This document shows, in pieces, positions 39,501 to 52,540 of a DNA stretch of 64,000 bases. The stretch covers positions 10,822,510 to 10,886,509 of the forward strand of contig NC_066850.1 in the NCBI RefSeq assembly GCF_001640805.2. The letters are read 5' to 3'. Both the position numbers and the translations under genes were made by a program. The notes below the pieces were generated by a model. The model was not told the DNA's origin. It was given only the letters and a program-made list of their open reading frames with translations, and searched no databases. How positions within the stretch are numbered: the stretch's first letter is position 1; each line of letters begins with the position of its first letter. Origin of the DNA: Lates calcarifer (lineage: Eukaryota > Chordata > Actinopteri > Centropomidae).

Positions 39501-41578
39501 TTCTTCTCCTCCCTGCCTGTCTGATTTTTCTTTTTCCAGCACCCCCCCCTTCTGTCTCTCTCCGCTCTGTCTCCTATTTGCCTGGATCTCTCATTTACAC
39601 AATTGTTCCCCTCTATTAGTGTGATTGAAATGGTGTGTGATGTGTGTGTTCACGTCCACACTGCAGGGCTGATGTGGGGTCAGTCCTGGCAGAGGACATG
39701 TTGTGTATAGCTGTATTCCTATAGCATGTGGATGTGTTTAACTCCATAGTCAGCGCGCTGCGTTTGTGTGTGAGCCATTCAAGAGTTGGAGACACATCAC
39801 ACACCGTGGGAAAGAAGGGCAAGAATTGGTGTGTGTTTTTGTGCATTTGTGCTTTATTTTCTATGCGTGTGCACAGTGTGCCTACCTCTGTAATCGTTGT
39901 ATAATTGTGTGTCCTACATTACAGTTGCACGGAGTAACGCAAACAAATAAAGAGCTTCCTCAGATGCCTTGCCTGCCCCCCTCCTTCAATCATTATCCAG
40001 CATGCATGGCATTCCAGCTCACAGGAATGACAAGGAGATTGTTATTGTGCTCTCAGTGCTGCATATTTGCACTCTTCTCATCCACACATACACTCGTAAA
40101 CACACACACACAGGCTTTTCAGAGCAGAGGCCCATTCTTGTTTCCAGTGATGAAGCCAAACAATCAATCTCCATTCACTATTTTTTGAGCGAGGGAGTAC
40201 GAGAAAGAGATGGAACGAGAGGAAATCAGAGGAAATGGAGAGGAAGAGGAGAGAAAAGGAAAGACTGAGAGTCATGGAAAAGGAAAGAGAGGTGAAGGAA
40301 TAGTGTGTGAAATCTAGAGGAAGAGTAAAGTCTTCACCCTCAGCAGGCCTGTCCTCACGCTGGAAACGGTCCTCTCCATCACACTGACCTCTTTGTTCCT
40401 CCCATCCTTCCATCCTTCTACCTCTGTCTATCATTTTGCCTCTTGCTAATGAGCCCTTTCTCTCTCTCCCTCTCTCTCTTTCTTTTCTCTTTCTCCCTCA
40501 GGTTCATGGGAAGTGTGTGTGCAGACACAACACTGCAGGTGATCACTGTGAGCGCTGCGCTCCTCTCTACAACGACCGACCATGGCAGCCCGCTGACGGA
40601 TTGACAGGGGCTCCACACGAATGTCGGAGTGAGTCGGACAAACACACTCGCAGCTTTTAACTTACAGAAATGTTATATAATGTGCAGCCATCGTCACTAG
40701 TCCTCCTCTCATTTACCTTATTCATTGAGTGCCTTCAGCAAACCTGCTTCCCATAGACAAACCAGCAACGATTTCCTCCCTCTCACGTCTAGAGTGTAAG
40801 TGCAATGGACATGCTCAGAGCTGCCATTTTGATTGGTCGGCGTGGCGTGAGTCCGGCCAGCGTACCGGGGGCGTGTGTGACTGTCTGCACAACACCGAGG
40901 GACGTCAGTGTGAGAAATGCAAGCCCGGCTTCTACAGAGACCCCCACCGACCACAAACCGCCCCAGACTCCTGCAAACGTAAGATACACAAACACGACAC
41001 TCACCAGTCGCTCATTACAGCAACAACAACATGGATGAGAAGCAGAGTGTGGCTTGTTATTGGCATTATTTGGTTATTTAAGTAAATATAAAGGTGCAAA
41101 AATACCATTGTGTAATATATTAGTATATTTCAGTCATTCTGAGGTGCAAAAAAATAAATCTCACATCAAGGTGTCTCCATCTTGAATTTCATCACACTGA
41201 CCACATATTGTATAATGTAGTTAATGATCCTAGTCATCACTCCATGAGGCCTCCAGAAATGTTTATTTATATGAGATGACTTCAGGAATTTCATCAGTAA
41301 ACATTAGGCGCAGCGTCACATTTCCATACCAGACTTTTTGGCAAACCATCACCCGTAAAACCCCACAACCCATGACATGTAGAACACACCGTAGAATGGC
41401 GTAAAGTATAATTAATCACAGCTAAGTGTTGACAAAGTGTTGCTGGCATGAATCACAACATTAACCTCATACACACCACACTGGCACAGCGCTCTCATTA
41501 TCCCCAAGGAATGCTGGAGCACTGAGATCACAAGCCGGGGCGTGCTGGATAATGCTGATTCCTGATGGGCACCTGGCT

Positions 41579-41613
<35 letters not shown>

Positions 41614-44600
41614 TGTGAGACAGCGTGCTCCATCCAGGGTTTACGCCATAGTTAATCATCAGATGGCGGCATTCCTACGTCTTGACTCAAAGCTCGACTC
41701 ACAACCCCTGCTTGTCCATCTCGGCTTGTTTTGCAATGTTTCATGCGTGACTCAGAGCTCGAGTAGCTCCAGGGGTAATCATTGGTAGTAGATGTTACTA
41801 GATGTGTGAGGGTCCTCTCTGTGTCTATGTATGAGTACGGTGTGTGTGTGTGTGTGTGTTTGCGTGTGGGTGGGTTGAGCGGCTTGCTGCCCTCCGGTGA
41901 TGAGACTAGTCTTAAGTAAACACAAGATAGTCATCCATAAACACGACAGTGGCTACATTCTCCCTCTGATTATCTCTCAGATTTGACCCAGTGAGCTCAG
42001 TCCTGAAGGTATGCTGGACTCACACATGATTACTCAAGTGTGTGTGTATGTGTGTGTGTGTTCTTTTACACACACTAGCATCTAATTGAATCCAAAACAA
42101 CTGTCAAACAGCACCAGACCATTCAAAAACACCTAGGGGGAAGAATATGCCGGCTATCAGCCCAATTTTATCACTCAGAGTTTGGGTGTTGTCATGTTTT
42201 TGTTTTCTTTTTTCATATCGAGAGATCCACTGCAACAGACAGACAGAGGCTATACTGTGCATGTTGACAGTGACATGGCTCATTCATAGTCACTATCTGT
42301 TGTCAGTGCGGCCCAAGAACAGGCTGCATGTTCTCAAAGCCATCCTGAGAGTCTTCTCCATTATCTCATGTTGACTCTGCAGCTTTTGGATCTTGAACTA
42401 TCTCTGCCATTGCTCCAACCTCCTTATGCCATCTCCAACATAAATCATCTTAGGCCTTAACCTGCATCCTCAGTCATCAGTTCACATAATGCATCCCCTA
42501 ATGTGTCTCCAGTGACCACTTGTGATGGGATCCCACTCCCCCGACTCCATATGCAAATAAACGCATACATCATTTCCATTTGCAAAGACCAAATGCACGG
42601 GAAGAAGAACAGCACTGGACAAAACAGGAAACTTGAAGATGTTGGTGTGATCCAGGTAAACTACATCACTCAAGGTGTTTGTTGCACTCGTGATATCCTG
42701 CCTTTCTGGGTTTTTCGAAATGTTCAGACGTCATGGACAAAGCCATTAGAAAATAGAAATCAGATTGCATCTGTTGTGTATTACATCCACCCGAATCCAT
42801 TTTGACTGTTGTTGTTGTTTTAGCGCGCAAATGAGAACATAATTTCTTTTACAGATAGGACATGAGTAGAGTAGCCGATGCTTCAGTGTGGCCACAAGGA
42901 CACATTCAGGTACATACCCGTAAAACAATGTGGCCATTTGCGACCCAGAGCAATTGGCTCTCAATACACTTTCATACCTGTGCACCTGTCCTCTTGTGAT
43001 CGGATCACCCAAGGCACATGTTAACGCTAGATGTGAACAGACTATTAGTGTGATTCTTGCCAGATTTTTGCTTGGAGACCATTAGCATCAATTCAGGATC
43101 TTATAAATGATGAAATGTGTTTGTATTTACTACCTGAGTAGAAGTAAATGCCTCATCCCACTGTTACTCTTCAGTGTTTTCCCCAGTGTTTTCTTCACGT
43201 GCCAATTTAAAAACAAAGGTTGGTTGTGCTGGCACCTCTTATAAGGTCACAGAAAATCCCAGGCATGGTTTAGTGGAGTTAAATTTCACTCATTGGGTTA
43301 GGTGTCCTGCATATTTTCTGTGCCTGAAAACTCACCACCAGTGGGGTAACTATAGAGGCAAGAAGGCAAATGATCGTCAGTGATGGCTGATTGATAGAAA
43401 AAAAAAAAGAAGCAGCAGCGACGGCATGCTCGGAGAACCCCTGAGACGAAGGTACAGCTTGTGAAATCCCACTGCAGCCACTCGCTGACAATGGAGGAAT
43501 TTCCCTCCGTCTTGAGGAACATTTTTTTCATACCAGGCTCCGAGGGGCCCGGGAAAGAAAACACTCTTGTCAAGCTCCACGCAAGCTCGTACACACCAAA
43601 ACACTTTAGCAGAGGGGAAAGTTACTGTGTGTGTGTGTGTGTGAGTGTGTGGTGTTTGTTATCATCTCTGGGTGTTTTCTGTGGTTGTTCAGGCAGGTGT
43701 CCTGTCATGTCTCAGCACACGCTCATAAAGTTTTCATTGTCAGAGCTCCTGCAGCTGACAGCTTTCTTATGATATGCGCACACAGACGCACATTTATCAT
43801 TTACATATGTGAGTCCTTGTGTAGTGACCTCTTCAAATGCTCATAAATTCTCATGCAGATATGTAAACACACACGCTTACTCAACACATCGCCGCACATG
43901 TTTTGGCTTTACGTGGAACTGAGGTGGCGGTTTAATCTCTGTTAATTATTAACCTGCAGAGGCTGTTCACTAAACAATAGTACAGATAGGGCCTGAAACA
44001 CACACACATACACACTCAAGGCTTTGTCTATAAATGAAGATCTTGTCTTGTAATATTTGGTGTATGTCCAGTACTTGTGTGTCTGTGTGAGGGTCTGTGT
44101 CAATAAAGCCTATGAATGTGATATCTTTATGATTTTATTGATACCGTGCTGTTTGGTCTCGTTATACGCGTTATCTTATCTTTGTGGTTCCTGGTAATTC
44201 ATCTGATAAAGTGTCTGGTTTGAAGCTCAGGAACGTTGATGAGATATCGACCTTACTGGTCAAAAACGCATTTGTGGCGCATCTGGGATTGAAGAAGTCC
44301 ACCGTGGGAAATGTGCTATTTCAGCGACTTTTTACTGGGGAATTTAAAACTGTAGCACTGCCTCTGTGCTTGTTTAAATACTTAAATACAGACATCAACC
44401 TACTGATGAAAAAGCACATATACACACAGGTATATATCACATCTCCATTCAGAAATCATCCGTGTGTAAATGCAGCATTAATTGTTAAAAAAAGAAGGTG
44501 GGAGGGCAGAGAGACAGGCCTCTGGGTTTACAGTAAGTACTTAGAGTCATTTACTGCCAGTCAGGCTTCAAGCATCATTAAACAGAAGAGAAATGGCTCC

Positions 44601-47600
44601 CAACAACAAACCCCTCTATGTTTCTCTCTCCTTGTCTTCTGCTTGTCCTTCACCCCCCGCCACACACACACACACACACCTCCCTCACCATCTGCCCCCA
44701 AGATAGGGACAGATTTATAGGGGAGGCAAGACACCTCCTCCTCCTGCAAGGCTCTGGACCTTAGTGCTCACAGCAGTGGAAAGACAGCAGACAGTAGTTT
44801 TCTAGGACTGTTAGTGGAAACGTGTGTGTGTGTGCAGTATATTGTTTTTGGAGGTTGTTTAAAGAACACCCTATCAGCACACAATTAGAGGGGACATGAG
44901 GGAGGGAGAAAGCCATGATAAGAAAAAGAGAGAGGCCTTTGTATTACGAGCTCCTGCAACAATACCAGACAGACAAATAGAACAACTGATGAATGATGAA
45001 ATTCTAATTTATTTATTTGTCAGCTTAGAAAGACCTTTGGAATCTGCTCCACTTTTTATACATATTTTTCTTGTATTTGACTTTTCCTTGTTGGTGCTGG
45101 TGTGTCTCAAATTAAAACTACATTTTTCAGGGGTTGTCATGGTGAGACAGTGGTTTTAAGACCCAGAGCATTTAACAACACTGTCCCTGGTTTGATTTAA
45201 ACCTTTGTCACATTTCATCTCTCTGTCTCTCAGTGTCTTTCCTGTTTTACTCTCTCTCACCCTGTCACAAAAAAGGGTGTAACTACTTCCATGAATTTTA
45301 GCTTTACTGAAGAGGATGAACATCTAGTGGTGCACATGTGTTCATGATTTCTTGATGTCAAAGTGCAACATTACCTCCACATCTAAATTCATTCTATCTT
45401 TTTGCTTTCCCAGCATGCAACTGTCACCCCTTGGGGTCCATGCCCTTCCACTTGGCTGACGGCTCACCCTGCGACCCCTCCAACGGAAACTGCATCTGCA
45501 AACCGGGAGTAGGTGGGGCCCACTGCGACAGGTGCATGGTGGGATACTGGGGTTTCCATGACTATGGCTGCCGTCCATGTGACTGTGCAGGAGACTGTGA
45601 TCCATTCACTGGAGACTGTATGTTTGGGTGAGTAAAAAACGTTGTCTTTCCTGATACTAATTCCATATATACTAACAGTATACTAATATATCAATCTGAA
45701 TCTGAAATCTTACAATACAGTCTCTCACCCTAGAGGCGACAATGATCAAAATCTAAACTGGACGCTTGGTGACTACTTACTGTGAAACACAAATAATACA
45801 ACAGCTTCTTTTCTTTTAAACTATCTATTTCTCAACATTTTCAAGATGGTTTGCAATTGGTTAACAGTGTAAAATCATGTATCAAAGTTTGAAACTTTAA
45901 CAGTTGAACTGATTCTGGTGTAATCACTAAAAGTTTGTTCTAAGGTTTGCTGTAAGAAGAAGATATTTTTGGCTTTGATCCTTTGATATTGGAGCTACAG
46001 CTGCTGAAACAAAATATACATCATCTGTGGACCATGAATATCCACAGAAAATATTAATGGAAACTTGATGGCACAAGGGGAAATTTAGATCTGACAGTGG
46101 TACCAAAATCATCAGGAATCCTCCTCTGGGGACAACGAATATCCAAACTATGTTTATATTCAATGGCCTTCCAACCTGTAGCTGCTTGAGATATCTATAT
46201 TCACAGTGGTTGAATAAACAGTGGTGATTATTTATCATGTTTCTGAAGTGTGTGCGCTCCTCAGTCAGCAGCAGTATCAGGCTCATTGAATATTTGTTTA
46301 GTACAGATATACACTCCCACATTCCCGTGTGTGATAATGTTGTAATGTATGTGTGCAGCTCTGATCTGGACCTGTACAACTTAGAGGGAAACTCCAGTGA
46401 GCCGGTGAGGATCTTCAGAGCGGACGAACTCTTCTCTGCCCTCCACTACTCAGGTGAGATACAGGGACAGTGTGTGTGTTATTCATCGTCCTCCACAGTC
46501 CAGTGACCAAGCGTTAATGGTTAAGTAATGAAAGTCTTGATAGGGCCTTCGAAGGACATGGAACAAAGATGGATGTGTGTGTGTGTGTGTGTGTGGATAG
46601 TTTCCAAGTGTGCCTTCTCTTAGACCCCCCACCACCACCACCATGTAACTGCAGCTTTCATAGGCACATTCCTCTCTGGACACACACTCTATTCTTGCAT
46701 TCTTAGGACGCCACATACAGTATATGAGACCACACACACATACACACAAACGCACACACACTCTCAACATCAGTCATGTTACAAATATTAAATCTGTGTC
46801 TTCTGTTGTTGTCCCCCTGCAGAGAAGTGTGAGTGCAAAGAGCAAGCGCTGACCAACAGCAAACTCTTCTGCACCATGAATTATGCATACGGTAAGAACT
46901 CATCACTTCATCAGCTGTGTTTCCCTACAAAGTTTTTTCAGGAAAGTTAAATTTTATGCACACTTTTAAGTTGCCCAGTGCATTTCTTTGTCTTCATTTA
47001 TTTATTTATTTTTACCTTTTTCCCGTTTAACAATTAAAGTATATCTTGGTCTTAGAGGTCTGTATAGGTCCAACACTGTTGACTGAGCCTGATGCGAATG
47101 CAGCAAGTATTTGGTTGATATGGGTGCTAAAAAAATTAAACTGGGATCACACTGAACAAATTCAGCCTGAGACATAATTGAGGAATAGCGATGTGGTGCA
47201 AGGGATGTCCTACAATACTGACGAAAAGTTTAGCATATCAGAATTTCTAGCTCCTTCACGTTGTGCAATAGGATGACAGAATGACTCTTTCGGTTATATT
47301 GCTGCCTGTTGGTTTGGCATGCTCTTAACAGCATTTGACCCTCCTCCCTGATGACATGCAAGGACGTGAATGACAGCTGAGTCAGAGTCAAACTAGTGTT
47401 GTCAGTCTCCCGACCGAGACGCAGCTAGAATTTATGGTGCTATGATTGTGGTAATGTGATTATCTGAACCAAATTTCATGGCAATCACTTGTCAAAACAT
47501 TTCACTCAAATGTCAACAATTACTGGATGGATTTTTACAATATATTGTACATTCATAGTCCCCCATGGTGGAGTGTGGACTCAAAGCGATGGCCAAACCA

Positions 47601-48461
47601 CCTGCAGCATTCAGAGCAATGATTGATTTTGCTCCAGCCCCTCTGGGGAAAGCACACCTCATCTGAATTTAAGTCCAAACTGAAAAAAAATCATGATCAG
47701 ATAAACTCCTTTTGAAGTTTGTCCAGCTACCAAACAGACACAAGTTAGCCTCTATAGTTCCATGTTCCAGCCTTCTTCAACAGACCCTATTAAGCTGTAG
47801 TTGGTTTTTACTTTGTACAGAAGACAATAAATCCTTTTCTTGCATATAAAACAACTGTATACCTCCTCTGGTGACAACAGAATGACGCCTGACAGAAAAT
47901 GTGGCTACAACATTTAGTACATTTTACGTCTCTCTACCTGACTCTTAGTGCTGAAGGTGAAAGTGCTGTCGGCCCATGATAAGGGCTCCCACGCTGAGGT
48001 GGAGGTCAAAGTTCAGAAAGTGCTCAGTCAGAACACCAAGGTGAAGATACAGCGAGGTCGAGTCACCCTTTACCCCGAGTCATGGACTGCACGGGGCTGC
48101 ACTTGCCCAATCCTCAACCCAGGTCAGACACATGCTCACACTCACAGTCTGTACACACTGTATTTTGTTTTGTCTCAATCCCAAATGCACCATCTTGATG
48201 TTAAAAGCAAAAACGTAAAGACCAGTAATTTTACATGTCGCCTCAAAGCTGATCAAGGTTTTGAAAATTTAACGTGCTGTCCCAAAGTAGAGTTTCCTTG
48301 ACCTTTGACCTCCTTTGTTAGGGGTGGAGTACTTGGTGGCGGGACACACGGACCGTAAGCAGGGCCGCCTCCTGGTCAACATGAAGAGCTTCGTCAAGCC
48401 GTGGAAAGCCAGCTTGGGCCGTAAAGTCCTCACACTGCTCAAGAAAGACTGCAACTGGTAG
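28961..48461 (+). CDS. ntn4: Netrin-4, secreted laminin-related basement-membrane protein
   Basis: Ten exons: 28961-29006, 30323-30876, 36061-36339, 40502-40628, 40793-40978, 45414-45627, 46359-46453, 46823-46891, 47949-48122, 48322-48461 (stop TAG). All are GT-AG and in phase, giving 627 residues against 628 in human. Residues 1 to about 17 are a signal peptide ([12 protein letters not shown]). About 20-262 is the laminin N-terminal domain VI ([35 protein letters not shown]). About 268-455 holds three laminin-type EGF modules with regular cysteines ([25 protein letters not shown]). About 503-624 is the C-terminal netrin (NTR/C345C) domain with a basic stretch, ending KKDCNW. Netrin-4 binds laminin gamma chains through domain VI, disrupts laminin networks, and acts in vessel, kidney and axon development. 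Several N-glycosylation sites are visible (NNGT, NCSD, NSSE). Nothing suggests it is not functional. Confidence 0.97.
29007..30322 (+). other. ntn4: ntn4 intron 1
   Basis: This 1.3-kb intron lies between the signal-peptide exon and the domain VI exon. I see no repeat or exon in it that I can support. Confidence 0.7.
31915..32141. repeat. Interspersed fish repeat, well preserved copy
   Basis: Words such as TCCGACCAACAGTCCAGAAT, AAAGATATTCAGTTTACTGT and TATGACAAAGAAAAGCATCA, ending TAATCATTGCAGCTCTAAAC, match a highly repeated teleost non-coding element. This is the clearest of several copies in the window (compare 13603-14270 and 24600-24690). Confidence 0.6.
33536..33575. repeat. (CA)n microsatellite in ntn4 intron 2
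   Basis: About 19-20 CA units, uninterrupted, the longest dinucleotide array in the window. Confidence 0.95.
37349..37375. repeat. (AAT)n microsatellite
   Basis: Nine trinucleotide units, intronic. Confidence 0.95.
38728..38960. repeat. Diverged interspersed fish repeat
   Basis: TTCCTCACCTAGCGCCACCA, then CTCAACAAATATTCAACGGA and TTGTGATGGAAACTGTTAAA, resemble a common teleost repeat whose relatives also appear at 45925-46200 (opposite orientation) and 47430-47660. Confidence 0.5.
40979..45413 (+). other. ntn4: ntn4 intron 5
   Basis: This 4.4-kb intron lies between the second and third EGF modules. It has (TG)n arrays at 41582-41610, 41840-41859, 42038-42060 and 43626-43643. An open frame of 178 codons at 44184-44720 is present in the sense strand, but it resembles no protein I know and ends in a CA repeat; I treat it as chance. 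Confidence 0.65.
41582..41610. repeat. (TG)n microsatellite in ntn4 intron 5
   Basis: About 14 TG units, intronic. Confidence 0.95.
45925..46200. repeat. Diverged interspersed fish repeat in ntn4 intron 6
   Basis: ACCATGAATATCCACAGAAA and CCTCCTCTGGGGACAACGAA match, in reverse, the dispersed repeat seen at 47430-47660. Borders are approximate. Confidence 0.45.
46892..47948 (+). other. ntn4: ntn4 intron 8
   Basis: This 1.06-kb intron lies within the NTR domain. Its middle (about 47430-47660) is a diverged interspersed repeat (see separate entry). No other feature was seen. Confidence 0.65.
47430..47660. repeat. Diverged interspersed fish repeat in ntn4 intron 8
   Basis: AACCAAATTTCATGGCAATC, CTGGATGGATTTTTACAATA and GTCCCCCATGGTGGAGTGTG resemble the common teleost repeat built around a GGATGGATTG-CATGAAAT core. 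Confidence 0.5.
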
Positions 48462-50030
48462 AGAGATTGTTGAAACACTGGAGGACCGACGGATTCATGG
48501 ACTGACAAGACTGTTTTTGATAAAACAAAGCCATGGATTCGTGTTTTTGCTCATCCTCCAGATGTGGAATATTGAATCACAGAGGATTTCAGGAGCAGCC
48601 CTGACAGACATTTGAAATCCCTCCATTCTCTGCTGTTGTCCAATGAGAGCCTAAAGCTAGTGGTGGACTTCACAGGCTAAAAGCACACAGGATGTAAATT
48701 TTGTCAAGACATATCTGTCACTCTTACATTCTCATGTAGGATTCAAGCAAACATCTCCTTTGCTGTTGCCGCTGCAGCACAAGAAATTAAGGAAGCCCCC
48801 TAGACCCACTGACATACATTAAAACACCCACAAAAAACTGAATTTCCTCCTCGCTGCAGCACTTTAGCCTAAGATGGACTGAGGGAATACGGACACACAA
48901 AGAGAGGAAGATTAAACACACACTCACCAATCTATAATCCCTCATATGGACTGTGGATGGAGTACACCCATTCCCTATGTGCTCCTTAATATGGTGGACA
49001 CATACTCATAAAGGCAGCAGTGTGTGTGTGCTGCAGACATGATGTGCAAAGCACCCAGAGTGACGCTGAACAAGCCATACAAGCCACTACAGGTGGTTAA
49101 ATCTTAGCCAGTCCAGGTGTGCCTGTGTTGAAATCAGAGTGAATGGGTTTTACCCCAAACGTGAATGTATTTGCCTGACTGTTTTTACAAATGTGTGTAT
49201 GTGTGTGTGCATGTGAGCTAGAAAGAGTGGGTGTATGCAGCGGTATGCTACGAGCACAGTCCAGATTCAGTCCAGCTCTTAAGCTTTTCTTTAGGTTTGT
49301 ATACACTCTCAAAAAAACAGCCGTTCCAATGTTTATGATACATTATGTACTGTATATTGAGTCATCTCATATTACACTCCACTGCTGAATTCAGAAAAAA
49401 TCTTGTTATTCCTTCCTTTGTGCTTTTGTACAGTATTATTTGTATATATCTATATAAATATTATTGTTCATCTTTCTTCCTCTGTTTTGTTTTTTGTCCT
49501 TATGTGGTTCTATTCTTGGAGGTTTGGCCAGCAGTTCTGTTCAAAAAACATTAGCTGTTTGCTATTTATAGCTTAATTTTGGATTTCTCTTAATGTTGAA
49601 GCTGTGCACATGGAACTGCAGTCAGAGCGATACTCCTTCTGTAAAGAATTTGAATGGTGTTGTCTTTTTTAGCACTTTTCCAAAGACAAAAATGCAAATA
49701 TAAATGTGCAAGAAATAGATTAACAGTTTCTGCTCTGCTCTAATGTGACCTTCCAATGTTACCACGTCCAGCTAACTATCTTCCTACGCACAGTAATAAC
49801 ACTAAAGTAGTGTTACTTCCAAGACCAGGGAGCACATCATTTGCTAACATTATTTTGTCTTGCCAGAGTTTAAGCTAATGTTAGCATCTCTCTGAGGCAA
49901 CTCCAGCTTCACTTGTTGCCTGAGATAGTGTTAATATTTGCCCAAAAACATTGGTTAGTCCTCATCCTCAAATCTTTCTTTCTTGTAAGAGAAACATACA
50001 ACAATAAACAATAAAGCATAAATTCTTTGT
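48462..50030 (+). other. ntn4: Probable ntn4 3' UTR
   Basis: No exon follows the TAG at 48459-48461. Two close AATAAA signals occur at about 50003 and 50010, and another near 50624. The length is in line with a 3' UTR of 1.5-2 kb, but the end is inferred. Confidence 0.45.
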
Positions 50031-51605
50031 AGCCTGTCAAAGTTTGTTTTTCTATAGTAAGCTAGGTATCCAGACATGAAATAAGCAGGAACAAAACAAT
50101 AGTCTGATTTTAAAATTTTGTCATTCTGTAGGTACTAATTGTAGCTAACTATGTTTAATCTGCAATACAAGATTATTTACACAAGGACTTTTGCCCTTGG
50201 ACATGATACTAACATTAGCCTCAGTCTTTTAGCAAGACATTATGTATTTAGCCATCAATTGCATAGTTAAGACAGTTTTGCACAGTTCTGATTTTAAAAA
50301 CATTTGCCCAGAGTCAGAGGTTTCAACCAACTCATGGAGCCAATGTTGTTTGTGAATTTCATTTTATTTAATATTAATTTTGGAGTTAACATTATTTAGT
50401 CTGCTGGCTGCAGTTGATAAAATCTCAGAATTTCAGCTGACAAAATTAACAGCACCAGCTGGAGATGAGAAGCTGCTTTTGACAACCTCTGTCTGAAATG
50501 AAGAATTATAGAGAGTCGCTCTTATTGTTAGTAAACTGCAAATGTGTCACAAATGTGATCCATGGGAATGAAACAAACATATGATCTAGGCACACAGAGA
50601 TGTTGCCACAATCATACAGGTTGTAAATAAACCAGAATTAAAACCAGATTATCATTTAATACCAGGGAGTTTGTTTACAACCTGCATGATCGTCTGACTG
50701 ACTGAGTTTCTTGCGCTGTCTGACTGCTTTTTAGTGACTATCCCAGATCTCAGCAATTGAATTGGCGAGTACAATCGTATTATTTCTGACTGACGTACAA
50801 AACCATGAAAATAATACCAAAGTTGTAATAAACAAGACTTATCCTTTAATAGCTTGCTATCTTTCCTTGACATTGAAACCTTGTCGCAGAGCAGACACAC
50901 TCACATAAACACCAACTCTCAACAACAGCTGATATAACCGTCCAGGCCTTGAAATACTTTGCATAAATTGGACAAAAATATCCTTATCACCCTGCTCTCT
51001 TTCTCATACACACACCTCCCATTCCTCTCTGTGTGTCCCTTCAGATTAAGTCATCCATCACTCTCCTTCCCAAAACACTCTCCCCTACATTCACACAGCG
51101 CCACAGAATGTAGACCATAACAGAGAGGCCAGGGCGAGCGCACACACTCTGTTTGGGTTTAGGCAGAGTGCGTGTTTTCCACCTCCTCCTCGCCGGCTCG
51201 CTGTGACGTGGTTGGCCGAGAGGTGTGGACACATTCCTGGCGCATCGAGCGGTGCTCCGCGGCAGTCCAGGTCAGAGGTTGCTCACCTATCTGCCGGCCT
51301 CACCTAACTGAGGAGAGGTGAGCGGGAGTGGATGTTTTCTCACAGCCGAGGCCGGATAGCCTCTTGTACCCACGTTTCCTCATTCATGGCCCATTCACAG
51401 ATTTGTGGCACAGGGGTCACAGCTCCACCTCATTTCTGCCAAGCCGTTTCCAGACAGCAGGGGAAAGGGTGAACGAGTGCAAATGGGAAGAGGAATGTGA
51501 CTGGAAGGAATGCTTCAGTGGCCAGGGGAGGAAAGTAACTAAATACATTTACTCAAGTATTGTACTTGTATTCAGCTTGAATATGTCATGCTACTTCAAT
51601 CAATT

Positions 51606-52223
51606 CAGTGGTTCCCAAACTCTTATAAAAAAGCAGTGTCTAGTTGGACCTCCTTGTCATATTTAAGATGTTTAAACCCAAAACCCAAATTTCAAGAAAA
51701 TCAGCAAAAGAAAATGGATGATGTAGGATTATGCAAAAAGTGCTGAACTGACTTGCACCAAACTTGATAAAGGGATGGAGCATGAGCCAGGGAAGAACCC
51801 ATTAAATTTTGGTGCAGACTTGGTCAAAGGGGCAGAGTGAGAGACAGATAAATCATATATGTTATCAGGCTACTTCCTTTTTCCTTTTATTTTTCTATTA
51901 TAAGAGCTAGACAGATGTGTATAGGATTTTTTGGTCTTGGCAGAGATATGTGCTCTACTGAATGGGATTCAGGTTTAATCTTCTGCATCCAATTTTATGC
52001 ACACACTGAAAATGTGCCTGGATGGAAACACTCTTTCTGAATCATTGGGGCCAAATTATCAAATATTTCACAAAAACCCCACAAAGATTAGAAAAAAAGA
52101 AAATACATTTGTGTAGCTGAGCTTTATTTTTCTTCTTTCCTGCCTCATTAATCATCCAACAATCCCTCATTTTTTCTTATGACCCACTGTAGGTGGCCCT
52201 ACCCCTGGGCTGGGAACCAGTGA
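51606..52223. mobile_element. MITE-like non-autonomous DNA element with short terminal inverted repeats
   Basis: The left end CAGTGGTTCCCAAACTC and the right end GGGCTGGGAACCAGTG are imperfect inverted repeats (CAGTGGTTCCCA against CACTGGTTCCCA when inverted). The interior is 600 bp, non-coding and AT-rich. AATT lies on both sides and may be part of a target duplication. The same type of end occurs at 19981 in amdhd1 intron 2. It resembles the hAT-type MITEs common in fish; the class is inferred. Confidence 0.55.
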
Positions 52224-52496
52224 ATTAATTAACTATATAGAGAGTAACTCCACCTCGAGTAGCTACAACAGCAAAATGCTGCTTACACATCAATGCATCA
52301 GTAGAGTGGGTATGAGCAGTAGGTAGAATTTTAAATGGACCTTTACTGTGGATCAGTGGAATACATTTACCTCCAGGGTGGGTGGGGATGGAGGTGTTTA
52401 ATGTGGTGGGAAATGGCCTCAAAGTGTAGATGCAACGTGGAGCCACAAATACAAACACATGCACTGCTGCAGTTGAACCACTGACCTATGGACCTC

Positions 52497-52540
52497 CTGT
52501 CTCTCTCTCTCTCTCTCTCACTCCCTCTCTCTCCCTCTTG
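52497..52540. repeat. (CT)n pyrimidine-rich simple repeat
   Basis: About 11 CT units followed by imperfect CTCCCTCTCT variants. Confidence 0.9.

Larger units (their letters stand above)
36340..40501 (+). other. ntn4: ntn4 intron 3
   Basis: This 4.2-kb intron contains an (AAT)n array at 37349-37375, short (TG)n arrays (37911-37934), a diverged interspersed repeat at 38728-38960, a purine-rich tract at 40190-40330 and a strong pyrimidine tract before the acceptor (40455-40500). No further exon was seen. Confidence 0.65.

Noticed and set aside
44184..44720. Open frame of 178 codons in ntn4 intron 5
   Set aside because: It has no recognisable domain and no splice partner, it ends in a CA repeat and proline-rich low-complexity sequence, and a frame of this length is expected by chance in a window this size.
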